Under the pieces are notes generated by a model, which had not been told where the DNA came from, made no database searches, and saw only the letters and a list, made by a program, of their open reading frames with translations. Of a DNA stretch of 64,000 bases, positions 30,375 to 39,005 are shown piece after piece (positions within the stretch are counted from its first letter, which is position 1; every line of letters starts with the position of its first letter). Source of the DNA: Myxococcus guangdongensis (GTDB taxonomy: Bacteria; Myxococcota; Myxococcia; Myxococcales; Myxococcaceae). The DNA lies in NCBI RefSeq assembly GCF_024198255.1, contig NZ_JAJVKW010000007.1:1-64000 (forward strand), read 5' to 3'. The translations under genes and the position numbers were made by a program.

Positions 30375-31351
30375 AGTCCCAGGCCCGCCACCTCGCCCGT
30401 GAAATCGAGGCGTCCAGCATCGACGTGGTGGTCGGCGACTACCTCATGCCCGCCGCGCTGCTCGCGGCCCGTCTGACGAAGCGGCCCTACGCGGCGCTCT
30501 ACCACTCGGCGCTGCCGTTCCCCGTGGAGGGGGCGTCTCCCTTCGGCAGCGGCCTTCCCGACGACGCGCCTCGCGACGAGACATGGGCGCGCGCGGAGCA
30601 GGCCACCCAGGCGCTGGGCCAGTGGTTCGATGCGCGCGTCGCCAGGGACTCGCGCGCCCTGGGCGTGCACCTGCGTCCGGGCGGGCTGCTCTCCGCGCCC
30701 ATCTCCGACGACCTCAACCTGCTGGCCACGATTCCGGAGCTGGAGCCCGGCCTGAAGCCCCTCACGGGCCCGGTGGAGATGACCGGCCCCTGTCTTCCCC
30801 GCGTGCGCGACGCGGACCAGGACGACCCCGTGCTGCGCGCCCTCCAGCCGGAGCGCCGCTACGTGTACGTGTCGCTGGGGACGGTGTTCAACGGCCAGCC
30901 CCGCGTGTTCGACGCCATCCTCGACGGCCTGGCGCGACATGACGTCCACACCGTCGTCAGCGCGGGCGCCAGCTTCGGACGGTTGGAGCGACGCGCGGGC
31001 CCTCGCACGCTCGTGTTCCGTCAGGTGCCCCAGGTGCCCCTGCTGCGGCGCGTGGACTTCGTGGTGACGCATGGCGGGAACAACACCGTGCAGGAGTCAC
31101 TCGCCGCGGGTCGCCCCATGGTGGTGATTCCTTTCGGTGGAGATCAGCTCGCGAACGCGTGTCGCGTGGAGCGGCTCGGTGTGGGGCGCGCGGTGCTGCC
31201 TTCCTCGCTGGAGGCCACCTCGGTCGCCAGCGCGCTCTCCCGGCTCCTGGAGCCCTCCGTCAGGACCCGGGCCCGCGCGCTCGCCGCCTCGCTGGAGGGC
31301 GTGGACGGAACAGAGCGCGCGGTCCAGGCGGTGCTGCGCCTGGTGAAGTGA
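30062..31351 (+). CDS. Glycosyltransferase, MGT/UDP-glycosyltransferase family
   Basis: A 429-residue GT-B enzyme of the family-1 kind. The N-terminal acceptor domain has KILMAAHPTAGHTNALRAMG, and the C-terminal donor domain has the signature YVSLGTVF and HGGNNTVQESLAAGRPMVV, followed by FGGDQ, which matches the UDP-glycosyltransferase plant-secondary-product-like motif. It would glycosylate a small molecule (macrolide, lipid, pigment or toxin); the acceptor is unknown. Start at 30062 or 30053 (GTG). It follows the frameshifted surface-protein gene by about 15 bases after the reconstructed stop; whether it is co-transcribed is uncertain. Confidence 0.9.
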   Translation: MSKILMAAHPTAGHTNALRAMGVRLRELGHEVSMALAAPPLPVSNLWPEPLRVATTLPQAIQRDGLRLIRLRPAPSMLWYGARIPHARGVDELALALRLFTAGMKSQARHLAREIEASSIDVVVGDYLMPAALLAARLTKRPYAALYHSALPFPVEGASPFGSGLPDDAPRDETWARAEQATQALGQWFDARVARDSRALGVHLRPGGLLSAPISDDLNLLATIPELEPGLKPLTGPVEMTGPCLPRVRDADQDDPVLRALQPERRYVYVSLGTVFNGQPRVFDAILDGLARHDVHTVVSAGASFGRLERRAGPRTLVFRQVPQVPLLRRVDFVVTHGGNNTVQESLAAGRPMVVIPFGGDQLANACRVERLGVGRAVLPSSLEATSVASALSRLLEPSVRTRARALAASLEGVDGTERAVQAVLRLVK

Positions 31352-31366
31352 GCGCGGCGGCGCCGC

Positions 31367-32116
31367 TCAGTCCTGGACCCAGCGGAACGTCACGCGATCC
31401 CCGCCGGTGAGCCGCGCCGAGAGGTTCGAGAGCTCATACACGTCGGTATGGGTTCCGAAGAGGCCCTTCGACTTGCTGAAGAGGAACCGGGTCGACGGGT
31501 CCAGCACGATGCTCGACCACTCCGAGTTGGTGTCGCAGTTGGCGGTCGACGGCGACGGCCAGTTGCACCAACTGCTGCCGGACTCGTTCCACACCTTCCA
31601 CGGCTGGCTGCTGCTGAGGACGGTCACCTGCTTCCAGCGGCCGATGCCCGACGCGGACTGGAGCCGGAACTCGACCACGTTCGAGGCCGCGATGCCGTGG
31701 TCGATGGTCACGTCGATGAGGTCCCCGTCCGGCAGCTCGACCCGCTCCGTCACCGGGAAGAGCGCCTTGTCACACGTGAAGCACCGGTTCGTGATGTCTC
31801 CCGGCGAGGTGCAGCCACTGGTGAAGTACTCCGCGGAGTACAAGCCGTCGGCGGCGCAGAACGCACATGAGTGCGCGTAGACGCTGGTGGCGCAGGAGAA
31901 GACATACTTCACCTGCGTCGCGGAGAAGTCCGCCCAGGAGATGCCTGTCGCGGCCATGGCGGAGACCCTGCCATCCACCTCTTCCCGTGGGGGCTCCGGC
32001 TGGGTGGGGTCCGCGGGGACTCCAGGCGTCTGTCCATCCTCTTGGGGCCCGCATCCAGCGCCCCCAACGAGGCCAAGGCCCAGCACGGTCGAGACGAGCC
32101 AGTTTCGCATCTGCAT
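31367..32116 (-). CDS. Lipoprotein of unknown function, cysteine-containing
   Basis: A 249-residue lipoprotein with signal GLGLVGGAGC. The mature part has paired cysteines (FSCATSVYAHSCAFCAADG, CTSPGD, RCFTCDK) early on and a C-terminal half rich in aromatic strands: GRWKQVTVLSSSQPW, SSWCNWPSPS and STRFLFSKSKGLFGTHTDVYE. This could be a carbohydrate-binding or beta-sandwich fold (inference). No family motif is evident. The start could be Met at 32116 or 32110; the upstream open frame lacks a signal. Confidence 0.72.
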   Translation of the reverse strand: MQMRNWLVSTVLGLGLVGGAGCGPQEDGQTPGVPADPTQPEPPREEVDGRVSAMAATGISWADFSATQVKYVFSCATSVYAHSCAFCAADGLYSAEYFTSGCTSPGDITNRCFTCDKALFPVTERVELPDGDLIDVTIDHGIAASNVVEFRLQSASGIGRWKQVTVLSSSQPWKVWNESGSSWCNWPSPSTANCDTNSEWSSIVLDPSTRFLFSKSKGLFGTHTDVYELSNLSARLTGGDRVTFRWVQD

Positions 32117-32319
32117 GGTGTGTCTGCTCACGGGTGACGCCCAGGGCGGGCGCGACGCATCGGGCTGCTCGAGCGACGAAGGTTCAGGATGAAAGACACG
32201 ACAGCCGCCAGGCGCTCGCGGACCGTGTGTCGGTGGCCGCGAGCGCCTCGGTCCAGAAGGAATACGCACAGCCCTTCAAAAACGGGCTGTGGGCGGTGGT
32301 GCTTTCTTCCCGACGCGCG

Positions 32320-33027
32320 CTACGGCTTTCGCGGGCCCTGCGCGATGAAGTAGGGCTTCGCCGCGTCATCCGCGGCCTTGCGATACTCGGGGATGCGGCT
32401 CCGGTCCGAGGCGGCGAGGGCGGCCTTCAGCTTCGGCGCGTCGAGATCCTGGGTGTAGCAGGGCGTGCCTGGCTGCTGACGCCAGGAGCCCTCGAGGTCT
32501 CCCGCGTCGACCGGGTCGAAGCCGAGCGCGTCGATGAGACGCAGGACCTTGGCCTTGGCCTCGGCCGCGCCCGCGACGGGGAGCGCGATGCGGCCCGGCG
32601 TGCCTGGGGGCTGGCTCTTCTCCGCGAGGGAATGGGAGTAGATGTTGTTGAAGGCCTTGACCACCGGCCTGCCGAGCCGCTCGCTGACCCAGACGCTCTC
32701 CGTCTGGCCTGCCTCGAGCGCGGGGATGGAGCCGTCTCGGGTCGGGTAGTAGTTGCCGGTGTCGATGACGACCACGTCGGCGGGCACGCCCTCGAAGAGG
32801 CTCTTCTGTACGTCCAGCACCGCGCGCTGGGGGATGGTGAAGACCACGACCTCGCCACTTCTCGCCGCCTGCTCCGCCGTGACGGCCTTGGCGCCGATCT
32901 CCTTCGCGAGCTCCCGGAGCGACTCCGGTCCACGCGAGTTCGCCAGGGAGACCTCGTGCCCCAGCTTCACCCACTTGCGCGCCAGCGTTGCGCCGATGTT
33001 GCCCGCACCAATGATGCCAATCTTCAT
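32320..33027 (-). CDS. NAD(P)-binding reductase, F420H2:NADP oxidoreductase-like
   Basis: A 235-residue Rossmann protein beginning KIGIIGAGNIGATLARKW, the glycine-rich nucleotide-binding turn, followed by the NSRGPESLRELAKEIG segment that in relatives binds NADP. Later, FDPVDAGDLEGSW is the conserved end of the family. These enzymes, often called NADPH-dependent F420 reductase-like, are also found in organisms without F420, where their substrate is unknown. The ATG at 33027 has AGGAGG upstream. It is divergent from mgsA. Confidence 0.88.
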   Translation of the reverse strand: MKIGIIGAGNIGATLARKWVKLGHEVSLANSRGPESLRELAKEIGAKAVTAEQAARSGEVVVFTIPQRAVLDVQKSLFEGVPADVVVIDTGNYYPTRDGSIPALEAGQTESVWVSERLGRPVVKAFNNIYSHSLAEKSQPPGTPGRIALPVAGAAEAKAKVLRLIDALGFDPVDAGDLEGSWRQQPGTPCYTQDLDAPKLKAALAASDRSRIPEYRKAADDAAKPYFIAQGPRKP

Positions 33028-33425
33028 GTGTGCCTCCTGGGGGAGGGGAGCCGGCGATGCGTGCTCCCGACCGATGGGCTCGCCTGATAACCCCCGCACC
33101 GGCCGGCTGCTCGAAGGAAATCCAACTTTCGTGAAGAAGGGTCCGCCGTGGGTCAACCCTGCCCAATCGACGCCCTGTCCGATGGCGCCCGCATGGAGTC
33201 TGGGTGGAGGCAAGTCCTTGCCCCGCCATGCGCCAGGCGGTCGATGACTGTGTTTCACGAAGCATCAGCGACGCGTCCAATTGAACTGGAGGCTACTCGA
33301 CAGCGCGCGCCGTGGATTCGACTCCTGAGCGACGCCCTCCTGCCCTTTGCGATGCTGCGTGGTCGTCTGGCCTTAACTTGATGTCCTCGAATCAAACAGG
33401 AGACGGATGGTGTCAGGGAGCCAGA
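33028..33425. other. Intergenic region between reductase and mgsA
   Basis: 398 bases without a credible gene, holding the divergent promoters for both neighbours. It contains the imperfect palindrome TCCAATTGAACTGGA near 33280. The sequence GTGGATTCGACTCC near 33311 resembles a tRNA T-arm, but no complete tRNA can be folded. Confidence 0.4.
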
Positions 33426-33827
33426 ATGCCGTTTTGCATCGCGCTGATTGCTCACGATACGAAGAAGGACGACATGGTTGCCCTGGCCACTGAGTACAGG
33501 GCCTTCCTCTCGACATGCACGGTCATCGCCACCGGCACCACCGGCGGTCGCCTGTCCGATGAGCTGGGACTGAAGGTGGACCGGAAGCACTCCGGTCCTT
33601 TCGGTGGCGACCTGCAGATCGGCGCGCTGCTGGTGGAAGGCAGGGTCGACTGCGTCATCTTCCTGCGCGACCGGATGACGCCGCAGCCGCACGAACCGGA
33701 TATCAACGCCCTGGTCCGCGCCTGCGACGTCTACGATACGCCGTGCGCGACCAACGTGGCGTCCGCGCGTCTGTTGTTGTCACAGCTCCAGCAACGCGCG
33801 ACCGACAAGCAACGCGCTCATCACTGA
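33426..33827 (+). CDS. mgsA: Methylglyoxal synthase
   Basis: A 133-residue protein that converts dihydroxyacetone phosphate to methylglyoxal and phosphate, a bypass of lower glycolysis. It carries all family signatures: [12 protein letters not shown] at the N-terminus, TGTTGGRL (phosphate site), [12 protein letters not shown] with the catalytic Asp, [14 protein letters not shown] and CATNVASA. E. coli MgsA is 152 residues; this one is shorter only at the ends. The ATG at 33426, preceded by GGGAG, begins the first strand; an open frame upstream lacks similarity and was not used. It converges with a minus-strand membrane-protein pair. Confidence 0.94.
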   Translation: MPFCIALIAHDTKKDDMVALATEYRAFLSTCTVIATGTTGGRLSDELGLKVDRKHSGPFGGDLQIGALLVEGRVDCVIFLRDRMTPQPHEPDINALVRACDVYDTPCATNVASARLLLSQLQQRATDKQRAHH

Positions 33828-33864
33828 CGCGCGTCCCGACTTCCTGGGCAACGGTATGGCGGGC

Positions 33865-34251
33865 TTACGGCGCGACCTGGGACCACAGGCTCACTTCGGC
33901 CGTGTGCTCGCCCTCGATGGCGTAGAGGGTGCCAGGGATGTACACGGCGTCCACCGTGTCGCCTTGCTTCAGGGCGGCCCAGGTCTCCTGGGACAGGTTG
34001 CAGTTGGTCCCCTTGGCCTCTTCGCCCTTCTGGGTCTTGAAGGCGAGCCGCACGCAGTAGGAGATCTTGTCGCCCGTGCGGCTGCTCCAGCCCGTCTTGT
34101 TGGAGGAGGTCTCGAGCACGGTGGCGGAGACGCGCACGCCGTCGGTGCGGACCTGCGCGGCCTCCTGCTCATTGAGGACGATGGCTGTGACCATGATGCC
34201 ACCGAGCACGACGACACAGCCAATCGCGACGTAGAGGGCGGTCTTGTTCAT
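33865..34251 (-). CDS. Small membrane-anchored protein (DUF3592-like)
   Basis: A 128-residue protein with one N-terminal membrane helix (YVAIGCVVVLGGIMVTAIVL) and a soluble beta-rich domain outside the membrane: VRVSATVLETSSNKTGW, YCVRLAFKT, GDTVDAVYIPG. This layout resembles DUF3592-type proteins. It starts nine bases after the stop of the upstream small membrane protein, so the two form an operon. Function unknown. Confidence 0.75.
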   Translation of the reverse strand: MNKTALYVAIGCVVVLGGIMVTAIVLNEQEAAQVRTDGVRVSATVLETSSNKTGWSSRTGDKISYCVRLAFKTQKGEEAKGTNCNLSQETWAALKQGDTVDAVYIPGTLYAIEGEHTAEVSLWSQVAP

Positions 34252-34260
34252 GGCGCTTGC

Positions 34261-34503
34261 TCAGATCTTCTTGATGATTCCCAGGAGGGTGAGGGCCACC
34301 CCGAGGACGCCGAGCACGCCCGCGATGACGGCGACAGGGATTCCGGCGACGCTCCAGGTCTGGGGTTCCGAGCCGTCCAGGCCGCTCTTGGACACCCACT
34401 CCACTCCACCGAGGATCGCGGCGACGATGAGGAAGCCGATTCCCGCCTGCTTGACCGTCAAATCCCCACTCTTTGCCGCGGTTTGATTCGTCGCCGGATC
34501 CAT
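34261..34503 (-). CDS. Small membrane protein with two helices
   Basis: An 80-residue protein. The segment IGFLIVAAILGGVEWV (residues 24-39) and a second helix VAVIAGVLGVLGVALTLLGII at the end span the membrane twice. The ATG at 34503 is preceded by AAGGAG, which favours it over a longer frame. It is the first gene of a two-gene unit with the DUF3592-like protein. Function unknown. Confidence 0.72.
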   Translation of the reverse strand: MDPATNQTAAKSGDLTVKQAGIGFLIVAAILGGVEWVSKSGLDGSEPQTWSVAGIPVAVIAGVLGVLGVALTLLGIIKKI

Positions 34504-34853
34504 GGTGCTCCTTCTGGGTTGTGCGGGCGACGCTGATAGCACGGGTGTAGTTTTGCAGAGAATACCCCGGTCGAAAATGACAGCACGGCGGTAGGGCGGT
34601 GCTCCGTCGGACGAGCCCCGATGGTGCCAATAGGCGCAAGTTTGTTGCTGTAACCTCTAGGTATCATTGGTTTCGGTGTGGTTGGAGCTCCGCCGGACCT
34701 GCTCGGGTCGTTTCGACCTCGAAGGGCTGTCCGGGGAAATGTCCCACGGAATGAGGGTCATGCGTCTCGCCAGGCGGGACGTGTCCCCGTGGGCGCCCGC
34801 ACCGGGCGAGACTGACGACGGGGGCGGCAATCGACCCAGGGCGAGGTTCGTGC
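34504..34853. other. Intergenic region upstream of the sigma factor gene
   Basis: 350 bases with no credible gene. It holds an AT-rich patch near 34625-34680 and a candidate ECF promoter (described separately). A promoter for the divergent small membrane protein gene is expected close to 34550. Confidence 0.4.
34735..34759 (+). promoter_or_regulatory. Candidate ECF-sigma promoter (GGAAAT-N16-GTC)
   Basis: GGAAAT at 34735-34740 and GTC at 34757-34759 are separated by 16 bases, which matches the general ECF pattern of a GGAAC-like -35 and a GTC-like -10. It lies 95 bases upstream of the start of the sigma factor, so the sigma factor might autoregulate. Low certainty, as such short motifs arise by chance. 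Confidence 0.35.
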
Positions 34854-35405
34854 GTGGGCGATCCGGTGAACGAGGTCGAGCAGACCGAGGGCTACTACCG
34901 TCGCTATGGCGAAGCCGTGCATCGGCGGTGTCTGCGACTGCTTGGCGATGAGGCGCTGGCCTGGGACTCGACGCAGGAGGTCTTCCTTCGCGTCCATTCC
35001 AACCTGAAGCAGCTTCGCGCCGCGGGCTCCGCGTTGTCGTGGCTGCTCACCGTGGCGGACCGACAGTGTTTCTCGGTGCTGCGTCGCCGGCGCACCGAAG
35101 CCACCCACGCGCTGGCCCGCCTGTCGCCGCTCCCGGACGCCGAAGCGTCCCCCGAGGCCACGCTGGAGCGACTGCTGGTGGACGCGGACCTGGTCAGGCG
35201 CGTGCTCGCGCACTGTCCGGAGGACGTCCAGCGCATCGTCGCCCACCGCTTCATCGACGAGCTGGAGCAGGAGCAGATCGCCACGCTGCTCGACGTCTCT
35301 CGCAAGACGGTGCAGCGCAAGTTGCAGACCTTCTTCGACACCGCGCGGCGACTCCTGGAGATCGCTCCCCGCACCGAGCCTCGAAAGGGAACGGCCCCCG
35401 CATGA
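34854..35405 (+). CDS. ECF-type RNA polymerase sigma factor
   Basis: A 183-residue sigma-70-family protein. Region 2 is at residues 13-75: DEALAWDSTQEVFLRVHSNL, with ALSWLLTVADRQCFSVLRRRR as the -10 recognition helix region. Region 4 is at residues 100-165 with the helix-turn-helix ELEQEQIATLLDVSRKTVQRKL. There is no region 1.1 or 3. It would direct RNA polymerase to a small regulon. The start is GTG with GCGAGG upstream; GTG at 34866 is an alternative. Its stop overlaps the next start (ATGA), coupling translation to the anti-sigma-like protein. Confidence 0.92.
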   Translation: MGDPVNEVEQTEGYYRRYGEAVHRRCLRLLGDEALAWDSTQEVFLRVHSNLKQLRAAGSALSWLLTVADRQCFSVLRRRRTEATHALARLSPLPDAEASPEATLERLLVDADLVRRVLAHCPEDVQRIVAHRFIDELEQEQIATLLDVSRKTVQRKLQTFFDTARRLLEIAPRTEPRKGTAPA

Positions 35406-36172
35406 ACCCCACCTCCATTCCTCGCTTCCCCGGCGTGCCGGACCTCCTGCTGGAGCGCTACCTGTGTGACGAGCTCACCGCGGAAGAGGCCCGGCACGTG
35501 GAAGAGGCGGCCCGCGCCTCTCCCGCGCTGGCCGCGCACCTGCGAGAGCGTCAGGCCGAGAAGGCCGCCTTCGCCCTCGTGCGCCCCTTCGGCCCCATGC
35601 GGGCCCGACTGGAGGCTCCGCGTCCGAGCCGCTGGAGCGGACCCTGGCGTTGGAGCCCGTCCTTGCTGGTGCTCGGCATCGCGCTCGCGGTGATGCTGCC
35701 TCGGCTCGTCACGCGCGAAGAGGTGGAGAAGGTTCGCGTGCGCGGCGGTCTCACCGCGCGGGTGCTCGTCAAGCGCGGCGACGCCGTCTTCGAGCAAGGG
35801 CCCGGCGTGGTGCTCCGCCCCGGAGACCGGGTGCGCGTGGAGGTGGAGGATGTGGACGGCGGCGCGCTCTACGTGCTGGCGCTGAGCGAGCACGGTCGCG
35901 TCACGCCGCTCCAGGGCTTCGAGACCACCGGCGGCGCGCTGTCCATGGGCCCGGGCCGTTGGGTGTTGCCCGGGAGCCTGGAGCTGGATGCCGCCCCCGA
36001 ACAGGAGGTGCTGGTGGTGGTGCTCGCCTCCGACGTCCGCGACGCCCCGTCGCCCGAGGCCGTCCAGCGCTGGCTGGAGGACTCGGCGCGAGAGGTGGAC
36101 TTCCCTCCATCGCCCACGCCGCTCCCCGGCACCCGCCACGCGGTGCGCGTGCTCACCAAGGAGCTGCCATGA
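35402..36172 (+). CDS. Putative anti-sigma factor, single membrane helix with FecR-like exterior domain
   Basis: A 256-residue protein. The N-terminal 60 residues are helical (LLLERYLCDELTAEEARHVEEA), resembling the cytoplasmic part of anti-sigma factors that hold an ECF sigma factor at the membrane, but they lack the His-x-x-x-Cys-x-x-Cys zinc motif. One membrane helix follows (SLLVLGIALAVMLP, about residues 84-97). The external part reads VRGGLTARVLVKRGD, GVVLRPGDRVRVEVEDVDGGALYV, as in FecR or DUF4384-like sensors. Overlaps on both sides (ATGA at 35402 and at 36169) make the three genes one translationally coupled operon. Confidence 0.8.
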   Translation: MNPTSIPRFPGVPDLLLERYLCDELTAEEARHVEEAARASPALAAHLRERQAEKAAFALVRPFGPMRARLEAPRPSRWSGPWRWSPSLLVLGIALAVMLPRLVTREEVEKVRVRGGLTARVLVKRGDAVFEQGPGVVLRPGDRVRVEVEDVDGGALYVLALSEHGRVTPLQGFETTGGALSMGPGRWVLPGSLELDAAPEQEVLVVVLASDVRDAPSPEAVQRWLEDSAREVDFPPSPTPLPGTRHAVRVLTKELP

Positions 36173-37764
36173 ACGTCCGGGCCCCGTGGATGCCGGGCAT
36201 CCTGCTCGTCCTGTTCGTTACCTCCGTCGCGAGCGCGGAGAGCCGCTTCTCCATCAGCGTGGGCCACAACCTGGGCCGGGACACGGACGAGCCCCTGCGC
36301 TGGGCTCAACAGGATGCCGAGCGCATGGACGCCGTCTTCGGTCAGCTCGGCGGTGTCCCCGAGGACCGTCGCCTCCTGCTGCGCGGAGAATCCATCTCCA
36401 ACCTCAAGCTCGGGCTCGCGCGGATGCGAGGGCGCATCGAGGAGGCACGGCGCGCCGGGGAGCGCACGCTGCTGTTCTTCTTCTACTCAGGCCACGGAGA
36501 CGAGGTGGCGCTGCGCCTGGGCGGTGAGGCGCTCCCGCTCGCGGAGCTGCAACGCCTGCTGTCCGAAGTCCCCGCCACCGTCACCGTCGCGGTGCTGGAT
36601 GCCTGTCACAGCGGCGCGCTCGTACGAGGCCGCTCCAAGGGCCTCAAGTCCGCGCCCGCGTTCGATGTCTCCTTCCTCCGGCAGGTGGGGCCGCAGGGGC
36701 GCGTGTTCATCGCCTCCGCCGGAGCGCATGAGGTGGCGCAGGAGTCGGACAGCCTCCGGGGTTCATTCTTCACGCACCACCTGATTTCAGGCCTGCGGGG
36801 CGCGGCGGACGTGGACGCAGATGGCCGCGTCTCGCTCACGGAGGCCTACGGCCACGTGTACCACCGCACGCTTGCGGGCTCGCATGCCTCCACGGCGGCG
36901 GTGCAGCACCCGGAGCTGTCCAGTCAGCTCGCGGGAGAAGGAGACCTGTTCCTGACCACGCTCTCGCGGGCCCACGCGCAGCTCGAGCTTCCTCCCCGGG
37001 TGGGCGACAGCGTCGTGCTCGTGGACGAGCGCACGCTGCAGGTCATGGCGGAAGTGGAGCCGCGAGGTGAAGCGCCGGTGCGCGTCGCGCTGCCAGCGGG
37101 GCGCTATCGGGTCCAGGTGCGGCGCGGTCCCCAGGTGCTCTACGGCAAGGTGTACCTGCCCTGGGGCGACCAGCAGCGCCTCGACCCCGAGACGCTGGAG
37201 GTGCGCACGCTGGCCCTGCACCAACGCAAGGGCGCGCTGTTGGAGGCCAGCAACTGGCGGCTGCAAGCCGCGTTGGGCGCGGCCCGCTCATCGACGCAAC
37301 TGGGAGGATGGGGCCCCCAGGTGGGCGTGCTGCTCGCGCGCGAGAGCTCCGGAGGGCTGGGGCTGTCCTTCCTCGGAGGGCTCAGCCTGGGCGCCACCCG
37401 GGGCGCCACGGACGCGCAGCGGTTCGAGCAGGTGGAGCTGGGGCTGTGGAGTGGCCTGGGCCTGGCGGGCTCGGTGGGACGTGTCTGGATGGGCGCCCAC
37501 GCGGGCCTCGGCGTGCTGGGCCTGGCACAACGCGCGACGAGCCCGGATGCGGAGCGCCGCCGTGAGCTGGGCCTCCCCATGCGGCGGACACGCACGGGCG
37601 CGGGAGCGGCCACCTTCGCCGCGCTCTCCGCCGAGGTGCCGGTGAGCGCCCGCGCGGGCCTGTTCGCCCGGCTGGGCGGACATGTCGCGCTGATGCGCGA
37701 GGACGAGAAGCTCAGGACGCAACTCGCGCCACAACTGATGCTCGGTTGCACCTGGGGGCTGTAG
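36169..37764 (+). CDS. Secreted caspase-like (C14) peptidase with a C-terminal beta-barrel-like domain
   Basis: A 531-residue protein with a signal peptide (ILLVLFVTSVASA). The catalytic dyad of a caspase/metacaspase is visible: His109 in FFFYSGHGDE and Cys146 in LDACHSGAL, within an N-terminal domain of about 260 residues. It is followed by a beta-rich part (VRVALPAGRYRVQVRRG) and then a C-terminal region with alternating hydrophobic and glycine-containing strands (GVLLARESSGGLGLSFLGG, EQVELGLWSGLGLAGSV) ending in LMLGCTWGL. The last 190 residues look like an outer-membrane beta-barrel. A secreted or outer-membrane caspase-like protein would be active in the envelope. It lies last in the ECF/anti-sigma operon with an ATGA overlap, so it is probably part of the signal pathway (inference). 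Confidence 0.87.
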   Translation: MNVRAPWMPGILLVLFVTSVASAESRFSISVGHNLGRDTDEPLRWAQQDAERMDAVFGQLGGVPEDRRLLLRGESISNLKLGLARMRGRIEEARRAGERTLLFFFYSGHGDEVALRLGGEALPLAELQRLLSEVPATVTVAVLDACHSGALVRGRSKGLKSAPAFDVSFLRQVGPQGRVFIASAGAHEVAQESDSLRGSFFTHHLISGLRGAADVDADGRVSLTEAYGHVYHRTLAGSHASTAAVQHPELSSQLAGEGDLFLTTLSRAHAQLELPPRVGDSVVLVDERTLQVMAEVEPRGEAPVRVALPAGRYRVQVRRGPQVLYGKVYLPWGDQQRLDPETLEVRTLALHQRKGALLEASNWRLQAALGAARSSTQLGGWGPQVGVLLARESSGGLGLSFLGGLSLGATRGATDAQRFEQVELGLWSGLGLAGSVGRVWMGAHAGLGVLGLAQRATSPDAERRRELGLPMRRTRTGAGAATFAALSAEVPVSARAGLFARLGGHVALMREDEKLRTQLAPQLMLGCTWGL

Positions 37765-37910
37765 CGCATGAAGCCATGTCCCACGCCTCGCGGGTCGCGC
37801 GTCTCCTGGCTCGCATCGACTGGATGGCGCGAGCGCGAGGTGTGCGTGGCCGCCGGCTGATGCCTGTCACGTGACATGGGATTGCACCCATGGACCGGGA
37901 GGAAGGCCAT

Positions 37911-38900
37911 ATGACGACGCTGGGACGTGGTTTCTGGAAGTGGGGAATGGTTGCACTGGCATTGACGGGTTGTGGTGGGGTCATGGGTGAAGAGGCGGAG
38001 GACGAGCCGCTGCTCACGCTCGATGGCACGCTGCAGACCACCGCCTCATCCGACCTGGGCCACTCCGACCGGCTGCGCGCCGTGCTCCACTGGGTCACCT
38101 GGCCCAAGCCCGTGGTGGATTGCCTCGTCCAGGGAACGGCTCGGGGAGGCCTGGCCAATTGCCAGCGACTGAGCCCCAACTCGTCGTTCTATCACCCCGG
38201 GGTGGAGGTCCAGGTGGATGGCCGCTTCCCCAACACCTTCAGCATGCCCCTGCGCCGCCTTCCGGAGCCCGTGGCCCTGATGGGGGAGGCGGGCTCCAGG
38301 CTGGGGGTCGCCGATGTGTTGGCGTACGTGGACGGCAACGGCAACAGGAAGTTCGACCGGGTCCCGACCGAGGCCTACTCCAGTCCTGACATCGTCATCG
38401 GACTCCAGGATGGCTACCAGCCAGACGCGCAGGAGCACTCCTCCATCGTCTACCGCGAGGGGGCGCTCCACCCCCTCTTCTACAAGATGTTCCCGAGCTG
38501 CCCGGAGATCCCCCAGGGGTATTCCGTGCTGACGGTGCGCACCTTGGATGACTCCGAGGAGTGCTCCCTGAAGACGCGCAAGGTGGACCTGGACATCCGT
38601 CTGGAGTCGTTCCAGGCGCTCCAGGAGCTCGCTTGCGTGCAGCCCAACTTCCCGGCCCTCATGGACATGGTGCGCGCCTCGACCCAGGGGCAGCCTCCTC
38701 CGGGCAGCTCGCGGCACTGCGGCACGTTCCTGTATTCCGTGTCGCGCCAGGAGCAGGTGCTGTACGTGAATCACCACCCGGGTCGCTTCTGCACCGCCGC
38801 GAACACGGTGGTGTACACGCTGCGCGACTACTTGGATGGCACCTGGGATGACCGGGCCTCGCCGCCCTCGTGGTGGCCGTGCCCTGTGACCGCGCCCTGA
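37911..38900 (+). CDS. Lipoprotein of unknown function
   Basis: A 329-residue lipoprotein with signal VALALTGC. The ATG at 37911 follows GGAGGAAGG. The mature protein contains LAYVDGNGNRKFDRVP, a short calcium-binding-like loop seen in many myxobacterial lipoproteins, and at least seven cysteines later that may form disulphides (FPSCPEIP, LACVQPN, SRHCGTF, GRFCTAA, WWPCPVT). No family identified. It ends at a strong hairpin. Confidence 0.75.
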   Translation: MTTLGRGFWKWGMVALALTGCGGVMGEEAEDEPLLTLDGTLQTTASSDLGHSDRLRAVLHWVTWPKPVVDCLVQGTARGGLANCQRLSPNSSFYHPGVEVQVDGRFPNTFSMPLRRLPEPVALMGEAGSRLGVADVLAYVDGNGNRKFDRVPTEAYSSPDIVIGLQDGYQPDAQEHSSIVYREGALHPLFYKMFPSCPEIPQGYSVLTVRTLDDSEECSLKTRKVDLDIRLESFQALQELACVQPNFPALMDMVRASTQGQPPPGSSRHCGTFLYSVSRQEQVLYVNHHPGRFCTAANTVVYTLRDYLDGTWDDRASPPSWWPCPVTAP

Positions 38901-38908
38901 CGTGACGA

Positions 38909-38944
38909 CCGAGGGGAGCAGGAAGGCGCGCTGCTCCTTCTCGG
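38909..38944 (+). terminator. Hairpin terminator
   Basis: Inner stem GGAGCAG / CTGCTCC (38915-38921 and 38931-38937) and outer stem CCGAG / CTCGG enclose a nine-base loop, starting nine bases after the stop of the upstream lipoprotein gene. No strong T run follows. Confidence 0.5.
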
Positions 38945-39005
38945 CGACTCGCGTGAGGCCCGCCGGTGCTCGAAGTCCGTATGTCGGGTGGCGCTCCCGG
39001 GCCCC

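Noticed and set aside
33270-33345. Sequence GTGGATTCGACTCC resembling a tRNA T-loop near mgsA
   Set aside because: The 3' and 5' flanks do not pair to form an acceptor stem; no anticodon stem found.
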